Source of the DNA: Parapristionchus giblindavisi
Lineage: Eukaryota > Nematoda > Chromadorea > Rhabditida > Diplogasteridae
Direction: 5' to 3'
DNA: 64,000 nucleotides
Assembly: GCA_943737045.1 (NCBI GenBank)
Contig: CALSFV010000079.1
Span: 383,409 to 447,408, forward strand
Positions 35,501 to 52,960 of the stretch are shown here, one piece after another; the first letter of the stretch is position 1, and each line of letters begins with the position of its first letter. The notes beneath the pieces were generated by a model, which ran no database searches, was not told the DNA's origin, and was given only the letters and a program-made list of their open reading frames with translations. A program made the position numbers and the translations under genes.

Positions 35501-36276
35501 TGATAAGTACTTCAACGACAATAAAACCAGTCAAGGGAGTATTATCGAACGTTTCCTTTCGGTTCATTATGGCTCAAAACGTGGTGAGTGCAAATTAAAT
35601 TTATCACTTGCGAAATACACTTTCTGTGTCGGTTTCTCAAAGGCACACCACAAGCTAACTTTGCTCGCCGCATTGACAATACTCTCTCGCAGACAAAGAG
35701 AGCGAGAGAGTGTGGCCAGAGCTTAAATTATCTTGTCTTCACATTAAAATTCAGACGAGCCCAGAAGATGTCTTTATTGTTACGAAACGATGAAAGGTCG
35801 AGAGAAGATGAAGGAACATTTAATGCAGGTCAGCAGCGATTTAAAGCGGCACCCCAAGCAAGCTCCGCTCTGGCCACACTCTCTCGCTTTCTTTGTCTAC
35901 GAGAGAGCATTACCAGAGAGGAGTGCAAAATTAGCTTGGGGTGTGCCTTTAAGCATTATGATTATTCAAATATCTGAGAGGTATAGAATTTGCTCAATGA
36001 GAACCTGATTTATGATGAAATGGACGAAAAGATGAATCTGTGATGAATTTTGAACGCATCATCATTATTTTCAGAAACATCCGAAAATATTCTCCAATAT
36101 AGCTGAAAAGGAAGTTCTACTCACAATTGGTACTGTGGCTTTTTCTATATTGTTAATATTTTCATCGGATGAATCGTTTACAGCATGATCATTGATATTA
36201 ATATTAATTAATATTAATATTAATTAGTACTCTTATAGCATTTTAGAAATGAGTTTACTGTTCAGATTCTCAGTAA
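32583..36276 (+). CDS. C2H2 zinc-finger protein, paralog 4 (15 exons, about 465 aa)
   Basis: Exons: 32583-32660, 32793-32885, 32994-33059, 33121-33180, 33395-33616, 33866-33982, 34188-34229, 34444-34518, 34576-34665, 34749-34856, 35112-35327, 35493-35583, 35755-35828, 36075-36129, 36266-36276 (TAA). Most junctions are phase 0; exons 12 and 14 end in phase 1. Four C2H2 fingers of form C-x2-C-x12..14-H-x4-H are visible, each split between exons just before the last His: HRLS|YH, HFVQ|VH, HMRK|VH, HLMQ|KH. The middle is acidic (exon 5) and then Pro/Gln/Asn-rich (exons 8-11). Intron 5 uses a GC donor (AAG|GCAAGT), shared with paralog 5. The short last exon relies on an acceptor conserved in all three copies; using the upstream AG at 36246 would instead give a 29-codon tail ending at 36332. 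A nucleic-acid-binding, nuclear role is likely from the fingers. The target is unknown, and I do not recognise a named family. Confidence 0.8.
33633..33753. repeat. Family B hairpin MITE, copy B9
   Basis: In intron 5 of paralog 4, starting 16 bp behind the GC splice donor. TTAA at both ends; arms nearly perfect. Confidence 0.85.
34008..34128. repeat. Family B hairpin MITE, copy B10
   Basis: In intron 6 of paralog 4, TTAA-flanked, belonging to the GGGACCGAAACTTTTGTCAA variant. Confidence 0.85.
34918..35034. repeat. Family A hairpin MITE, copy A6
   Basis: In intron 10 of paralog 4 and absent from the matching intron of paralog 5, so it inserted after the two separated (or was lost there). Diverged in the right arm. 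Confidence 0.75.
35637..35730. repeat. Family A MITE, partial copy A7
   Basis: In intron 12 of paralog 4. Paralog 5 has copy A10 in the same intron. The right end is missing here. Confidence 0.7.
35841..35952. repeat. Family A hairpin MITE, copy A8
   Basis: In intron 13 of paralog 4, 12 bp behind the donor. The same position is occupied in paralogs 3 and 5. Confidence 0.85.
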
Positions 36277-36840
36277 TTGTCGTCCCTTCGATCAAGAAGT
36301 ATCCTCATAACAAGACTTCAATATCAATATAGTGGTGCACCCTCTCCTGTAATGGAAACGTGTCCCCGCGTGTCCGCTGATGTCCCCTGGGCGATTTTCC
36401 CCGCTAATCCATTTCTGAAAAATATGTTTGCAGTATCGATTACTTAATGTTTCTGAATGGTAGTCGTTTATTTGTTTAATGAGTGAACAATCTTGTTGAA
36501 TATTGTTGCCAAATTAAATTTATATGCTAAGTTCTCCTTCTAGCCTTCTAAATTTCTAAATTCTCTTCTAAATCTTCTTCTTCGTCTAAATCTGTATCAT
36601 TTCATCTTTTTAAACAAGATTTAATTTCGGGTACTTTAGTATCTCATGATTCGCGTTTCTCTGTCACAATCATTATCGATCTCAATTTGTTTTGTTTTGT
36701 TCTATAGCATAGATATAAATGATAAAGTTAGTATTTCAAAGTGATTTTTTACACGTTACGAATGTGAATTCCGTTGTGAACGAAGTTGTGCGGTCTTTTA
36801 GCCAGGACTAACCGATTGAAAATTGAATGATTGATTCTTG
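36277..36840 (+). other. 3' flank of paralog 4, duplicated with the gene
   Basis: Matches the flank of paralog 5: GTGGTGCACCCTCTCC at 36333, and TTTCAAAGTGATTTTTTACA at about 36734, which returns at about 54971 beyond the giant element M. At 36651-36660 the sequence reads TCGCGTTTCT, the empty site of M. Confidence 0.7.
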
Positions 36841-38395
36841 ATGATTAATTGAAAAGAGATTAAAAATTGAAAACAGCAGCGGGATACTCGAGGAAAAGCC
36901 TATCTAGTGTAAACAGTACGTAATATCCTACGACTCCCACTCATTGCTATAACGAGCCTCTGAAATCAGAGTCGTAGGTAATAAACCCCTGGTCGTGTTA
37001 AACCAAGATACTAAGGGGGATAATGATATTATTTATCTACGGTTACAACGAATAAAAATATCAAACACATCCTAACCTTCCGATACCTAGGCATGGAGCT
37101 AGTAAGTGGGGTTTTTAATAGTTAAGAAACAATATAACAAAAAGGACTAAGATACAAAACAAAACGACCTCCCCCTATCTTTGCTTGATCTCTCTCTAAA
37201 GGGAATAGTCAAAAGACCACGCCTCTGAAGATGGAAAGATAGAGGTAGAGAAAGATCAGACGAAAGAAGGGAAGATAACTAATAGTGTGAAAGGGAATGA
37301 GTATGTAACGTCTTACACCTAAACGGGCTTGAGCTCCCGCGAAAGCAATAAGCAACTAATATTGCATCAAGAGAGTGATTGGGTTGGGATGTGAGTTGGA
37401 GAAGTATAATGTTCAGAGATTAGATAATTTGATGGATGAAAGTGTTGAATGGGTTGGATTTCTGCCTACTTCTACATTAATGATTGTGAGAAAATCAGCT
37501 CGTTTGATTATTGTTTTTAAAAATCTTTTTTTTAAATTTTCATTCCATTACGAGAGAGACTCCTGAAGTTGTGGAAAGTACTTCAGAATAGGGTACCAGT
37601 CCAAAATAACAGTATAAATGTCTAATTTAAACATCCTTTCATTGATTTTAAAGAAGGTACGATGAGGGCGGGGGATGAAAGGAAGGGAAAAGAAAGGGTA
37701 AAAATTTAAGGCATGTGTGAATCTGTATGAAAGTGCGCGAAGGTATGAATGGGAGTAGGGAGAGGGTATGAAAGAGAGCGGGGAGAGGGTGGAGTGAGAT
37801 GAGGGGGATGCCTCACAGTGCAAGGGAGAGCGTCAGAACTCTGAACTGCAAGTCCAGCTACACTACTCGAGAAAAATTCAGAATGGCTAATAAATCTAGG
37901 GTAATTTACAGAGATGTGCATACAAGATCGCTCTTTTTGCAAAAAAAAACATTTTTGCGTCTTTGTAATCTTTTAATTTGACGCTTAATAACAGTATGAT
38001 CGTGGTAGATTCCATAACTACAGTAAAATCCAGATCTCAGTGACCGTATGCTTATAATTTCTAATAGTAGGGTTAGTTTTTCAATGTGTATTATTATTTT
38101 AGATAATTAACTTTATTCAAATTTTGACTGCACATACAAACTTGTAAGATTCATTGTATCAAGAAAATATGTGGGATAATGTAGTACTATACTTCCACGC
38201 AAGTTCTTTATAGTATGTCCAAGGTATGGACTTAACTATGTTTATAGTAATTTTAGAACTAAATTAAGTTCACGTTAAGTAAAATATGGCAAACGATTCT
38301 ACATTAGCTTTATCGATGACTTTGTACGAGGAAGTATTTGTTAAAGATGTGGAGTTTTCTAATACACCTCGGGGAATTTGTTATTAAAATAATTG
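36841..38395. other. Gene-free stretch
   Basis: AT-rich, with a small inverted pair CCTACGACTC / GAGTCGTAGG (36930-36980) and a G/A-rich block 37660-37810. No splice-consistent frame, terminal repeats or RNA gene recognised. Confidence 0.3.
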
Positions 38396-38660
38396 TTAGG
38401 AAGTGACCAGGGCGGATGAGGTTCTTCCCTATCACGATCTTCCATCGTTATTGATCACTCTCTATGATCTGTACACTATCTCAATTGTCTAGAGAGATTG
38501 GCCATTGGACTACGACCCTCTTCCCATACACATATTGTGTTATACGAACAATGGTGTATTGATCATTGATCTATATGATCTAGAGCTTTCATAGACTATT
38601 TGATCGTCCATCAACTTTTGATCTCTTAATGAGTATTAAAAACAAATTCAATAGCGCATT

Positions 38661-38868
38661 CTCTGGTATTTGGCCACTTAAAGTCTACTTAAACTTTCCC
38701 ACTTTAAGTAGACTTTAAGTAAACTTAAAGTGAAACGTAAGTCTACTTAAAGTGGTGTGGTATACTGTAATGCATTTCGTCAAATGTTCTTTCGCTTAAA
38801 GTTTACTTAAAGTATACTTAAAGTCTGTGACGTAGTTTAAGTAGACTTTAAGTGGCAAAATACCAGAG
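38661..38868. repeat. Family C multi-hairpin MITE, copy C4
   Basis: Complete, nearly identical to C2 (12634-12841) over its whole length, ends CTCTGGTATTT / AAATACCAGAG. It splits the upstream block shared with paralog 4. Confidence 0.85.
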
Positions 38869-38869
38869 T

Positions 38870-39920
38870 TTGCATTTACATGTCATTAATGTATGCTTTG
38901 TCATCTTACTTTTCCATTGTGTCCCAATGCGCATTGTATGCAAAGCCATCATACATATATGATATATTATCACCCAAATAACATATACCACATGCTCTAT
39001 TCTTCTTTGACATTGTCTCATTTCGTTGTATTCACTGCCCTCGTTAGATCTTTTCCCGCCATCTCATCTGGCCCTTTTGTGGCATTTCCGCATAGTTCAA
39101 TCATCATCGTGAGTGATCCAGTCGTCCATTTTTGGCTTCAATATTTGGTAAAGTGGTACCTCTCCCTCGCCTATATTTCCTTAGGCGACGAGCATGAAAA
39201 GGCGAGTCGATTTGGTGAAAAGAACGCGATTGGAGACAAAGAAATCATGAAGGGTAAAGAAAGACAGAAAGAAAGAGAGAAAGAAAGAAAGGATGAGTAG
39301 GACGCTAACTGTGAAATATACCTAACACAGCGTTCTCATGACTTTCAAAGCAAGAACGACCGCTCAACATACAAACTCTCTCGAATATAATGGTCTCTCC
39401 TTTGTCTTGCTTTCGAAGAAAAATGGCTTGGACCAGAATACTGTGCTAAGAAGTAAGACGGAAAGTGGAATCATAGCGAAGAGGAAGAATTAATCAGGCA
39501 ACAACACAAACAGTTTATATTTTGTCTTTCGCTGTCTCATGTCTCCGTTTTGACCATGTGTTGTTGAAATGAAAGGATCAACATTCACTGACAATGAGAC
39601 GTCTCCTCATTTTGCACACTATCTCGACAACTGCTAGATAGTCGCTAGATAGATCAAGCAAGGAGAATAGACTGCCGCCAAAATTCTCCTTTTAACGTGA
39701 CCGAGTATTTGAGACATTTTCGACACTTGCTTATTGATGGTATGTCATTGTATTTAGCAACATGCATCACTCTCTGGTCACCCCTACCCTTTCTCTTTCT
39801 CGTGTTTCTCTCTTCCCCTTTTTCGAATGTCTCCTACCCTGTATCTATCTTACTGTCCACACACGCTCTTTATGTTTCTGAATCGTTCAATGGTTTTCTT
39901 CTCTTTGCATAAATTTCATC
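38870..39920 (+). promoter_or_regulatory. Duplicated upstream region and leader of paralog 5
   Basis: 38870-39125 and 39460-39715 match 31085-31345 and 31950-32200 upstream of paralog 4, including TTCGCTGT(T/C)TCAT and CTCCTCATTTTGCACACTATC. 39765-39920 is the pyrimidine-rich leader. The retained similarity marks the extent of the duplication. Regulatory function is not shown. Confidence 0.5.
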
Positions 39921-39932
39921 ATCCAGTGCCAT

Positions 39933-40040
39933 TAGGCACACCCCGAGCTGATTTAAAACACTCCTCTCTGGCAATTCTCTCTCGCTTCCTTTGTCGGCGA
40001 GAGTGTGTTACCAGAGTGGAAAGTCGGGTCGGGTCATTAA
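39933..40040. repeat. Family A hairpin MITE, copy A9
   Basis: It ends about 20 bp before the start codon of paralog 5, between leader and ATG, so it could lie in the transcript. The right end is altered (AAGTCGGGTCGGGTC). Confidence 0.75.
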
Positions 40041-40060
40041 GATTAATCATTGAAGTGGTC

Positions 40061-45831
<5,771 letters not shown>

Positions 45832-46723
45832 CAGTCATCCCTTCGATCAAGAAGTATTCTTATAACAAGGCTTCAATATAGTGGTGCACCCTCTCCAGTA
45901 CTGCCCCCGAGTGTCCCTGATGTCCCATGGGCGTAAATTTCGTTTGCAGTATCGTTTTCTTAATGTATCTGAATAGGTCGTTTATTCGTTTAATTTTCCG
46001 GTTTTAGTTAACTATCTTGTTGAATCTTGTTGCTAAATTTAATTTGTTAATAAGTTCTCTCTTTTGCCCCTGCACCTTACATTACATTACATATTTATCC
46101 TGTCAGCACAATAAATGCAGAGGGGGCCAAAACAGGGGGAATCTTCTATCCTCAAGATTTATCCTTTCGTCTCTGAGAGAATTCATCTCCATTCAAGAAA
46201 ACGTCAGCATATGAAACTTGATTAGAATAGTCGAATAACCCACGAAAACTTGACGTTTCTCGTCCGATCGGCCTGCCCTGCACCTTATACCATTTCATCT
46301 TTTTAAACTTTTTAAGATTTAATTTCGTGTACTTTTTTATCTCATGATTCGTGTATCGTACATCGAAAATTCATTGGATCATGAATCGCCAGAAGCACTC
46401 TGAGCCACTCTGGTGATTCAACTGTGATTATGGCCGAATGAGGCATTTTCGTGCTCTCTCTTTCTTTTCATTATTTTTCTTTCACTCTAATCTAGTTAGT
46501 CCGCGAGAATCGCATTTTTATATTGTGTTTTAAGCAAAATCATCATGTTTATTTTTTAATAAATCGTTCCGATGATATCACAGAACCGGAACCGGGAAAT
46601 AGGTAGTCCCCAAAAATGATTTTCCTGGCACTTAGCCAAGTCTTGCTCAATGGTCATCATTTTTCTTTCTTAATTTATTATTTGTGTAATTAACGTTCCA
46701 TTCAATGATATTCCTGGTTTCAG

Positions 46724-47460
46724 TGCTTCACCAACGACACGGACGGTGTTCTATCGCGAAGTGACCCTTGCTAGAAGTCTGTCGGAGATTCAAATGTACT
46801 GCAAAGTAAGTTATGCCCTTTTTCCATGCCACATTACGGCTCGTTTCTTTTGCATTTATGATAAGTTCCCTCTTACCAGGGACGAAGATGACATCCTTCT
46901 GCTCCCAGCTGTGTAGCTTCGCGTCAGATAAGTCATGCTTCATTTATTTTTCTGGTTTAAATGTATGATGATCACACTTGATACTCCATGTACATTCATT
47001 TCTTTTTAAATACCCTGAAGCTTTGTGAAGACATTTCAGCACCCCGGATGGTGAAACTGCTCACGACGAGGACGAATCGGATGTACTTGGAGGAGAATGA
47101 AGAAAGGAATAATCAGGTTTATTCTATCAATATCTCCTTCATAATGTTCATAGGTCGAAAAGTACGTTACAGACAAGCCTGACTGCATTTTGAGCAGAAT
47201 ATTCACGAAAATAATCTAAAAACCTGACCACATTTGGATTTTGTTGAATGCCTGAGCGCATTTCAGCCGAGAATTCCTGGAAATAAAAAAAAACCTGACC
47301 TATTTTTAAAAATGTGTAACGTAGCTATTTGATTATGTTTATCATTCTTTGTTCAGGCGATCGGTATCTGAGCTTGCCGATCTCTTCGTTGTTTTGGAAA
47401 GCATAGTTGTGCAGGATCTACATCTCCGTTGACTGAAAACGAGGTGAGAATATTTAGTTG
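46724..47460 (+). other. Exon-like segments in the arms of element M
   Basis: 46724-46805 (TTTCAG before, GTAAGT after) reads YREVTLARSLSEIQMYCK. 47040-47116 (TTTCAG before, GTTTAT after) reads MVKLLTTRTNRMYLEENEER. A third segment follows at about 47357-47450. They are repeated, reversed, in the right arm (53342-54490). Their frames do not join cleanly, so I cannot build a gene. They may be decayed or captured exons. On the opposite strand, 46728-46943 and 54271-54486 are open for 71 codons. Confidence 0.35.
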
Positions 47461-47874
47461 ATATCATTTTAATGTATACTATGCGTTGTTCCTCACTATT
47501 TTGACCGTTTTTTCTAGTAAAGCGGAAGGAAATCAAACCCGTAGTTATATACATTGGTATTTTGTGTTTACTTTCAGATTCACCGACATTGTGCGGGGGT
47601 TCCAGCGTAACCCAATGCTGCGATGTCTGCCGCATCCCAGTTCCACCTTTATGCGGCGTCATCAGCGTCTACACTGTGGCTGCATTTCCTTGCTGATGAG
47701 CAGGTACGACAAATTATCGATCTTTGAAACTGAAGTCGTTTATTTACGAAAAAAATAATTTTTAATGAATTGTTTAGTCAAACTTTAGATGGCTCATGAA
47801 ATATATAAATTCGTTATCTCTACTGAATTACAATATATGATGTTGGGCACTATTAGAATTCAAATTTCATTAAT

Positions 47875-48665
47875 AATTCATTATTATTTTCTTCATTTAG
47901 GTGGTCGTTCTGCGAGTTGACGTACTCAACCCACACCTGCTGTCTCATCAGAGAAGTTTTACTTCACTATTTGTTTTACAAATTATGTTCTAGAACATTT
48001 TTCATAATCCAATCAAAGTTTCGTATCCAATTTCTTACTACTCATGGTACTTTGTGTGTACTTTCAGCTTCTTCGTCGGTGAGACTGTACAGTACGGGGG
48101 AGCTACCGTAACCCAGATGTGCGATGACTACCGTATCCCAGAGGTGTGATGACTACCGTATCCCTGCGGCAATGCGTTCACGAGGGCCGCATCATCATCG
48201 TCTTCAGTAGTGCTGCATCTACAAGGAACTGAGCAGGTACGACAAGTTATCGATCTTTGAAGGTGGTAGCGTGTATTTTATAAATTATTGATTAGCAAAA
48301 CTTTAAAGGACACTCGAAATTTAAATTTTTATCTCAATCGATTTAGATTATGTGATGCACTATTAGAATTCAAATTTCATTAATAATTCATTATTATTTT
48401 CTTCATTTAGGTGGTCGTTCTGCGAGATGACGTACTCAACCCACACCTGCTGTCTCATTAGAGAAGTTTTACTTCACTATTTGTTTTACAAAATATGTTC
48501 TAGAACATTTTTCATAATCCAATCAAAGTTTCGCATACAATTTCTTACTACTCATGGTACTTTGTGTGTACTTTCAGCTTCTTCGTCAGTGAGACTGTCC
48601 AGTACGGGTGGCTACCGTAACCCACGTGTGCTTGCTTCGTGTGACTACCGTATTCGGTTGAGTAT
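47875..48665 (+). repeat. Tandem units (about 485-510 bp) in left arm of M
   Basis: About one and a half units, each with the pair CTTCATTTAGGTGGTCGTTC and TACTTTCAGCTTCTTCGTC (splice-acceptor-like) and a GAGCAGGTACGACAAG donor-like end. One version has an extra 25-bp internal duplication (GATGACTACCGTATCCC). Earlier material at 47578-47705 is a diverged unit (AASSASTLWLHF against AASSSSSVVLHL). Confidence 0.7.
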
Positions 48666-49299
48666 ATGTGATCTAGAAACGACAGTTCTCACAAGCCTTT
48701 AACAAAAACGGTAAGCTGTGCAACAATGATATAATTTAAAAACAAACAAACAAACATAAAAAGTTTTATGGAGTGATGGTAGCTATCGATCTAGGCAAAA
48801 AGAGTATTTGTTACATTTACCGTATGCGACTAGGCCGTCACGTAAACGAACGTATATTTTTGGAGTGTGTATAGTCTTAAGTGGAAAACCTTGATGTCTA
48901 TGAAAATACTGTTAAAGGTTACGGTACACAATCAATATTAATCGATGATTATCGTAGCCTTTTACAGTATCCCTATCGACACTCATGGTTTTTACTTGAG
49001 ACCCAAGGTACACATAAAGACGTATACATAGCGAAATATAACGTTTGTTTACATGACGGGGTAGCCTCGTAAGGTAATTGTAACGACCCATAACATTAAA
49101 TAGTAATAGTCGTAACATTATATACCATAATAAACGATTAATTAAAGAAAAATTCACATGAAATATGGCTAATGATAATGATGATTAATCTCACGCTCTA
49201 TCGATTAAATATTTCATTTTTGATTTAGTAAACAAACTTTGATAACTAATCTATGAATAATAATGTATTGTTTTATGAATTATGAGCGGAGTTATTAGA

Positions 49300-49744
49300 T
49301 TACTCATCATGATCACTGTCCATGAGAAGATCAATCGCTCTGTCCAGATCATCTTCACCCCACTGGCCATACAGTTCTCCCTCTTCCTCTCCTCCTCTTC
49401 CTCCCTCTCCCTCATACTCTACCTCTTCCTCCCTTCCGGGCTCTCCCTCTTCCTCGCTCTCGTACTCGGTCACCGGTGGTCTTCTCTTGAAGATTGGTTC
49501 TCCATAGGCAGCTGCTCTCCTGGCTCTTTCCTTTCTCTCCAGCTGTACCTGCTTCTTCTGATCTCTTTCACTCAATGGTGGAGGCTGATAACAATATTTT
49601 AAAACAATAAATTTAAATTTAAAATCAAACCAATCCAAGTGCATCTCTTAGACGACGACAATCCTGATTGAGTCGTTTCTTTACAGTGCTGCGAAGACTG
49701 GCGGCGGCTCTTCCGGTCGAGAATGCTCTTCGTCTAGCGATGAT
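49300..49744 (-). pseudogene. Two-exon remnant of a basic/acidic protein gene
   Basis: On the - strand exon 49744-49631 (38 codons, Arg/Leu-rich, containing STVKKRLNQDCRRLRDALGL) joins in phase 0 to 49584-49300 (TAA). The second exon encodes PPPLSERDQKKQVQLERKE, then a Glu/Gly-rich acidic tail ending in MDSDHDE. Splice borders are good and no stop interrupts, but no start codon or upstream exon was found toward 50.2 kb. Function unknown. It may be host DNA captured by element M. Confidence 0.5.
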
Positions 49745-50224
49745 CTATTATGCTATTACATTATCCGTTTTCCATTTTGTTTTGAAAAAAATTAATTATT
49801 CAATGACTACGGTATTCGGGAGACAACCCAATCGAAATTTTTATTCTGCTTGTATACAGTAATACTAATTTTTTCCTAAACTTTTCATTAAAAATTGAGA
49901 AACTCTCTTAGTTATGAGCTCTTATTTTATTTTTAAATTTAATTAATCGTATATCATAAAGATGCAAGTGAAATATCTTTAAAAAAGTTAAAAATTGTAA
50001 GAGGAGAAATGAATTCTTGGTTTGTTATTCCTTGTTTTGGTTTTATGTTCCTTATTGGCTAGATTTTCTGGACCACGATATAACACTAAATCGAGAAAAA
50101 AAACACGAAAATTGTATTTAATAAAAATTTTGGTTTTTTTCGAAATTTTCTGAAAGCTGTTTTTCGTAGTCTTGGTTTCCGTTCAGCTGGTTTCAGCTGA
50201 GTTAGTCTTTGGACATCTAAAGAT

Positions 50225-50402
50225 GAAAATAAGGACTGAATATAAGCCTAAAAACAAGGCTGAGTTGATAGATGCCATTAGAGATTATGAAAAAAGTATT
50301 TAACGAAGGAGCAATGCAGAAGATGGGTACGGCACATTCATACGGCTATGAATGCTGTATTAAGAAGAAAGGGTCAGCCTGTGAGAGGGAAAAACGATTA
50401 GT
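50225..50402 (+). pseudogene. Tc1-like transposase C-terminal scrap
   Basis: After TELxxKPK-like codons (NKAELIDAIRDYEK) and one frame shift near 50299 the sequence reads LTKEQCRRWVRHIHTAMNAV and LRRKGQP. This is the usual C-terminal pattern of Tc1-family transposases (C-x-x-Y/W-I-x-H-L ... GxxT). The catalytic part is absent. Confidence 0.6.
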
Positions 50403-50854
50403 TTAGTTAGTTAGTTTCTCTTCTTGTAGTGAATTATCCTGGAGGATTAGTTTATTATAGTATTTCGACTTATTCAGATTCTGTAAAACACCAATGTGAA
50501 GCAGACCCTTTCATTTTTTGAAAAAAATCAGCACACAAATATTTTTCTTTCATATTTCCATTTTTTTCCGAATTTCTTAAAAGTATAAAAAATGATGATG
50601 AAGTCACATTTTGTATGCTTCACATCGAGGTTTTATCAAAATATGAAATTTGAAAACTTCTCCGTTTACTCCCTAAATAGATATTTCCACAGATTTCTAC
50701 AATCTCGTGGTCAATAAAGTCATTTCATTTAAATAATTCTATTCGTGCAGTTATCGATCACATCTCTTTAGTTCTTCTAGTTATTTCTATTCTACAGCAA
50801 TCCATGCATCTCACCCATATGTTAGGATAAAATATTGAATTTGTTGTTTCACAC

Positions 50855-51388
50855 CAGGGCTGGGATTTTGTGTTTTGTGTTTTGTGTTTTTTTGTGTTTT
50901 TCATGGTCTTGGACACAAAAAATTTTGTGTAAAAATTTTGTGTAAATGAGACACAAAATAACACAAAAAAATTGGTGTCAATTTTCTGATTTTACATGAT
51001 TTTCAGGGAGAAAATCGATGATATTAGTCGATTTGTATAGTAAAATTTTATCTGCAAAATTGTAAATTTTGCGAAAATCGGATAATTTTGGTATAGAATT
51101 TCCTTTTATCAGTAATTTGAAGCTTGATATCTCCGTTTTCGTTCAGCCGAAAACCAGACTCATAGGTTTCTTGGTCGCTGTTCTTTTTTGAACTAATATT
51201 ACATGCTGTTTTGTTCGCGTTCAAGTTCTATATTGAAAAATATCTTTTTTATTAGCTATAAACTTGCTCAAATCTAGAGAAAAATATTTTTGTGTTTTTT
51301 TGTGTTTTGTGTACACAAAAAAATATTTTTGTGTTTTTTGTGTACACAAAATTTTTGTGTCAAGAAAACGTTTTGTGTCCCAGCCCTG
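50855..51388. mobile_element. hAT-type MITE inside element M
   Basis: Ends CAGGGCTGGGATTTTGTG and CCCAGCCCTG; 8-bp duplication TTTCACAC at 50847-50854 and 51389-51396. The termini match element E at 6704-7230 (CAGGGCTGGGATTTT). The inside is rich in TTTTTGTG and ACACAAAA in opposed orientation. Confidence 0.85.
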
Positions 51389-51412
51389 TTTCACACATCT
51401 ACGGTATACACA

Positions 51413-52960
51413 TCGGACACAAGCACACGCAGGTTACGGTAGCACCCCCGTACTGGACAGTCTCACCGACTAAGTAAAGTACACACAACGTACTAAATCG
51501 ATTGAGATAACAATTTAAATTTCGAGTGTCCCCAAAGATTATTTTCAAAATAAAAAAATACATGTCGCCACCTTCAAAGATCGATAACTTGTCGTACCTG
51601 CTCAGTTCCTTGTAGATGCAGCACTACTGAAGACGATGATGATGCGGCCCTCGTGACCGCATTGCCGCAGGGATACGGTAGTCATCGCACATCTGGGTTA
51701 CGGTAGCTCCCCCGTACTGTACAGTCTCACCGACGAAGAAGCTGAAAGTACACACAAAGTACCATGAGTAGTAAGAAATTGTATACGAAACTTTGATTGG
51801 ATTATGAAAAATGTTCTAGAACATATTTTGTAAAACAAATAGTGAAGTAAAACTTCTCTAATGAGACAGCAGGTGTGGGTTGAGTACGTCATCTCGCAGA
51901 ACGACCACCTAAATGAAGAAAATAATAATGAATTATTAATGAAATTTGAATTCTAATAGTGCATCACATAATCTAAATCGATTGAGATAAAAATTTAAAT
52001 TTCGAGTGTCCTTTAAAGTTTTGCTAATCAATAATTTATAAAATACACGCCACCACCTTCAAAGATCGATAACTTGTCGTACCTGCTCAGTTCCTTGTAG
52101 ATGCAGCACTACTGAAGACGATGATGATGCGGCCCTCGTGACCGCATTGCCGCCGGGATACGGTAGTCATCGCACATCTGGGTTACGGTAGCTCCCCCGT
52201 ACTGTACAGTCTCACCGACGAAGAAGCTGAAAGTACACACAAAGTACCATGAGTAGTAAGAAATTGTATACGAAACTTTGATTGGATTATGAAAAATGTT
52301 CTAGAACATATTTTGTAAAACAAATAGTGAAGTAAAACTTCTCTAATGAGACAGCAGGTGTGGGTTGAGTACGTCATCTCGCAGAACGACCACCTAAATG
52401 AAGAAAATAATAATGAATTATTAATGAAATTTGAATTCTAATAGTGCATCACATAATCTAAATCGATTGAGATAAAAATTTAAATTTCGAGTGTCCTTTA
52501 AAGTTTTGCTAATCAATAATTTATAAAATACACGCTACCACCTTCAAAGATCGATAACTTGTCGTACCTGCTCAGTTCCTTGTAGATGCAGCACTACTGA
52601 AGACGATGATGATGCGGCCCTCGTGAACGCATTGCCGCAGGGATACGGTAGTCATCACACCTCTGGGATACGGTAGTCATCGCACATCTGGGTTACGGTA
52701 GCTCCCCCGTACTGTACAGTCTCACCGACGAAGAAGCTGAAAGTACACACAAAGTACCATGAGTAGTAAGAAATTGGATACGAAACTTTGATTGGATTAT
52801 GAAAAATGTTCTAGAACATAATTTGTAAAACAAATAGTGAAGTAAAACTTCTCTGATGAGACAGCAGGTGTGGGTTGAGTACGTCAACTCGCAGAACGAC
52901 CACCTAAATGAAGAAAATAATAATGAATTATTAATGAAATTTGAATTCTAATAGTGCCCA
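51413..52960 (-). repeat. Tandem units in right arm of M
   Basis: Three units spaced 485 and 510 bp apart plus a partial, all reversed relative to the left arm. The 510-bp unit has the same extra 25 bp as in the left arm. Confidence 0.8.

Noticed and set aside
37375..37566. 63-codon ORF in the stretch 36841-38395
   Set aside because: Isolated, with no homology in the window and no splice context.
47917..48702. Repeated 64-91 codon ORFs beginning MTYSTHTCC
   Set aside because: They cross the splice-like borders inside the tandem units and lie in repeats. There is no independent support as genes.
49282..49602. + strand ORF of 106 codons
   Set aside because: Antisense of the acidic-protein exon, with a Ser/Leu-rich composition caused by the opposite GAG/GAA codons.
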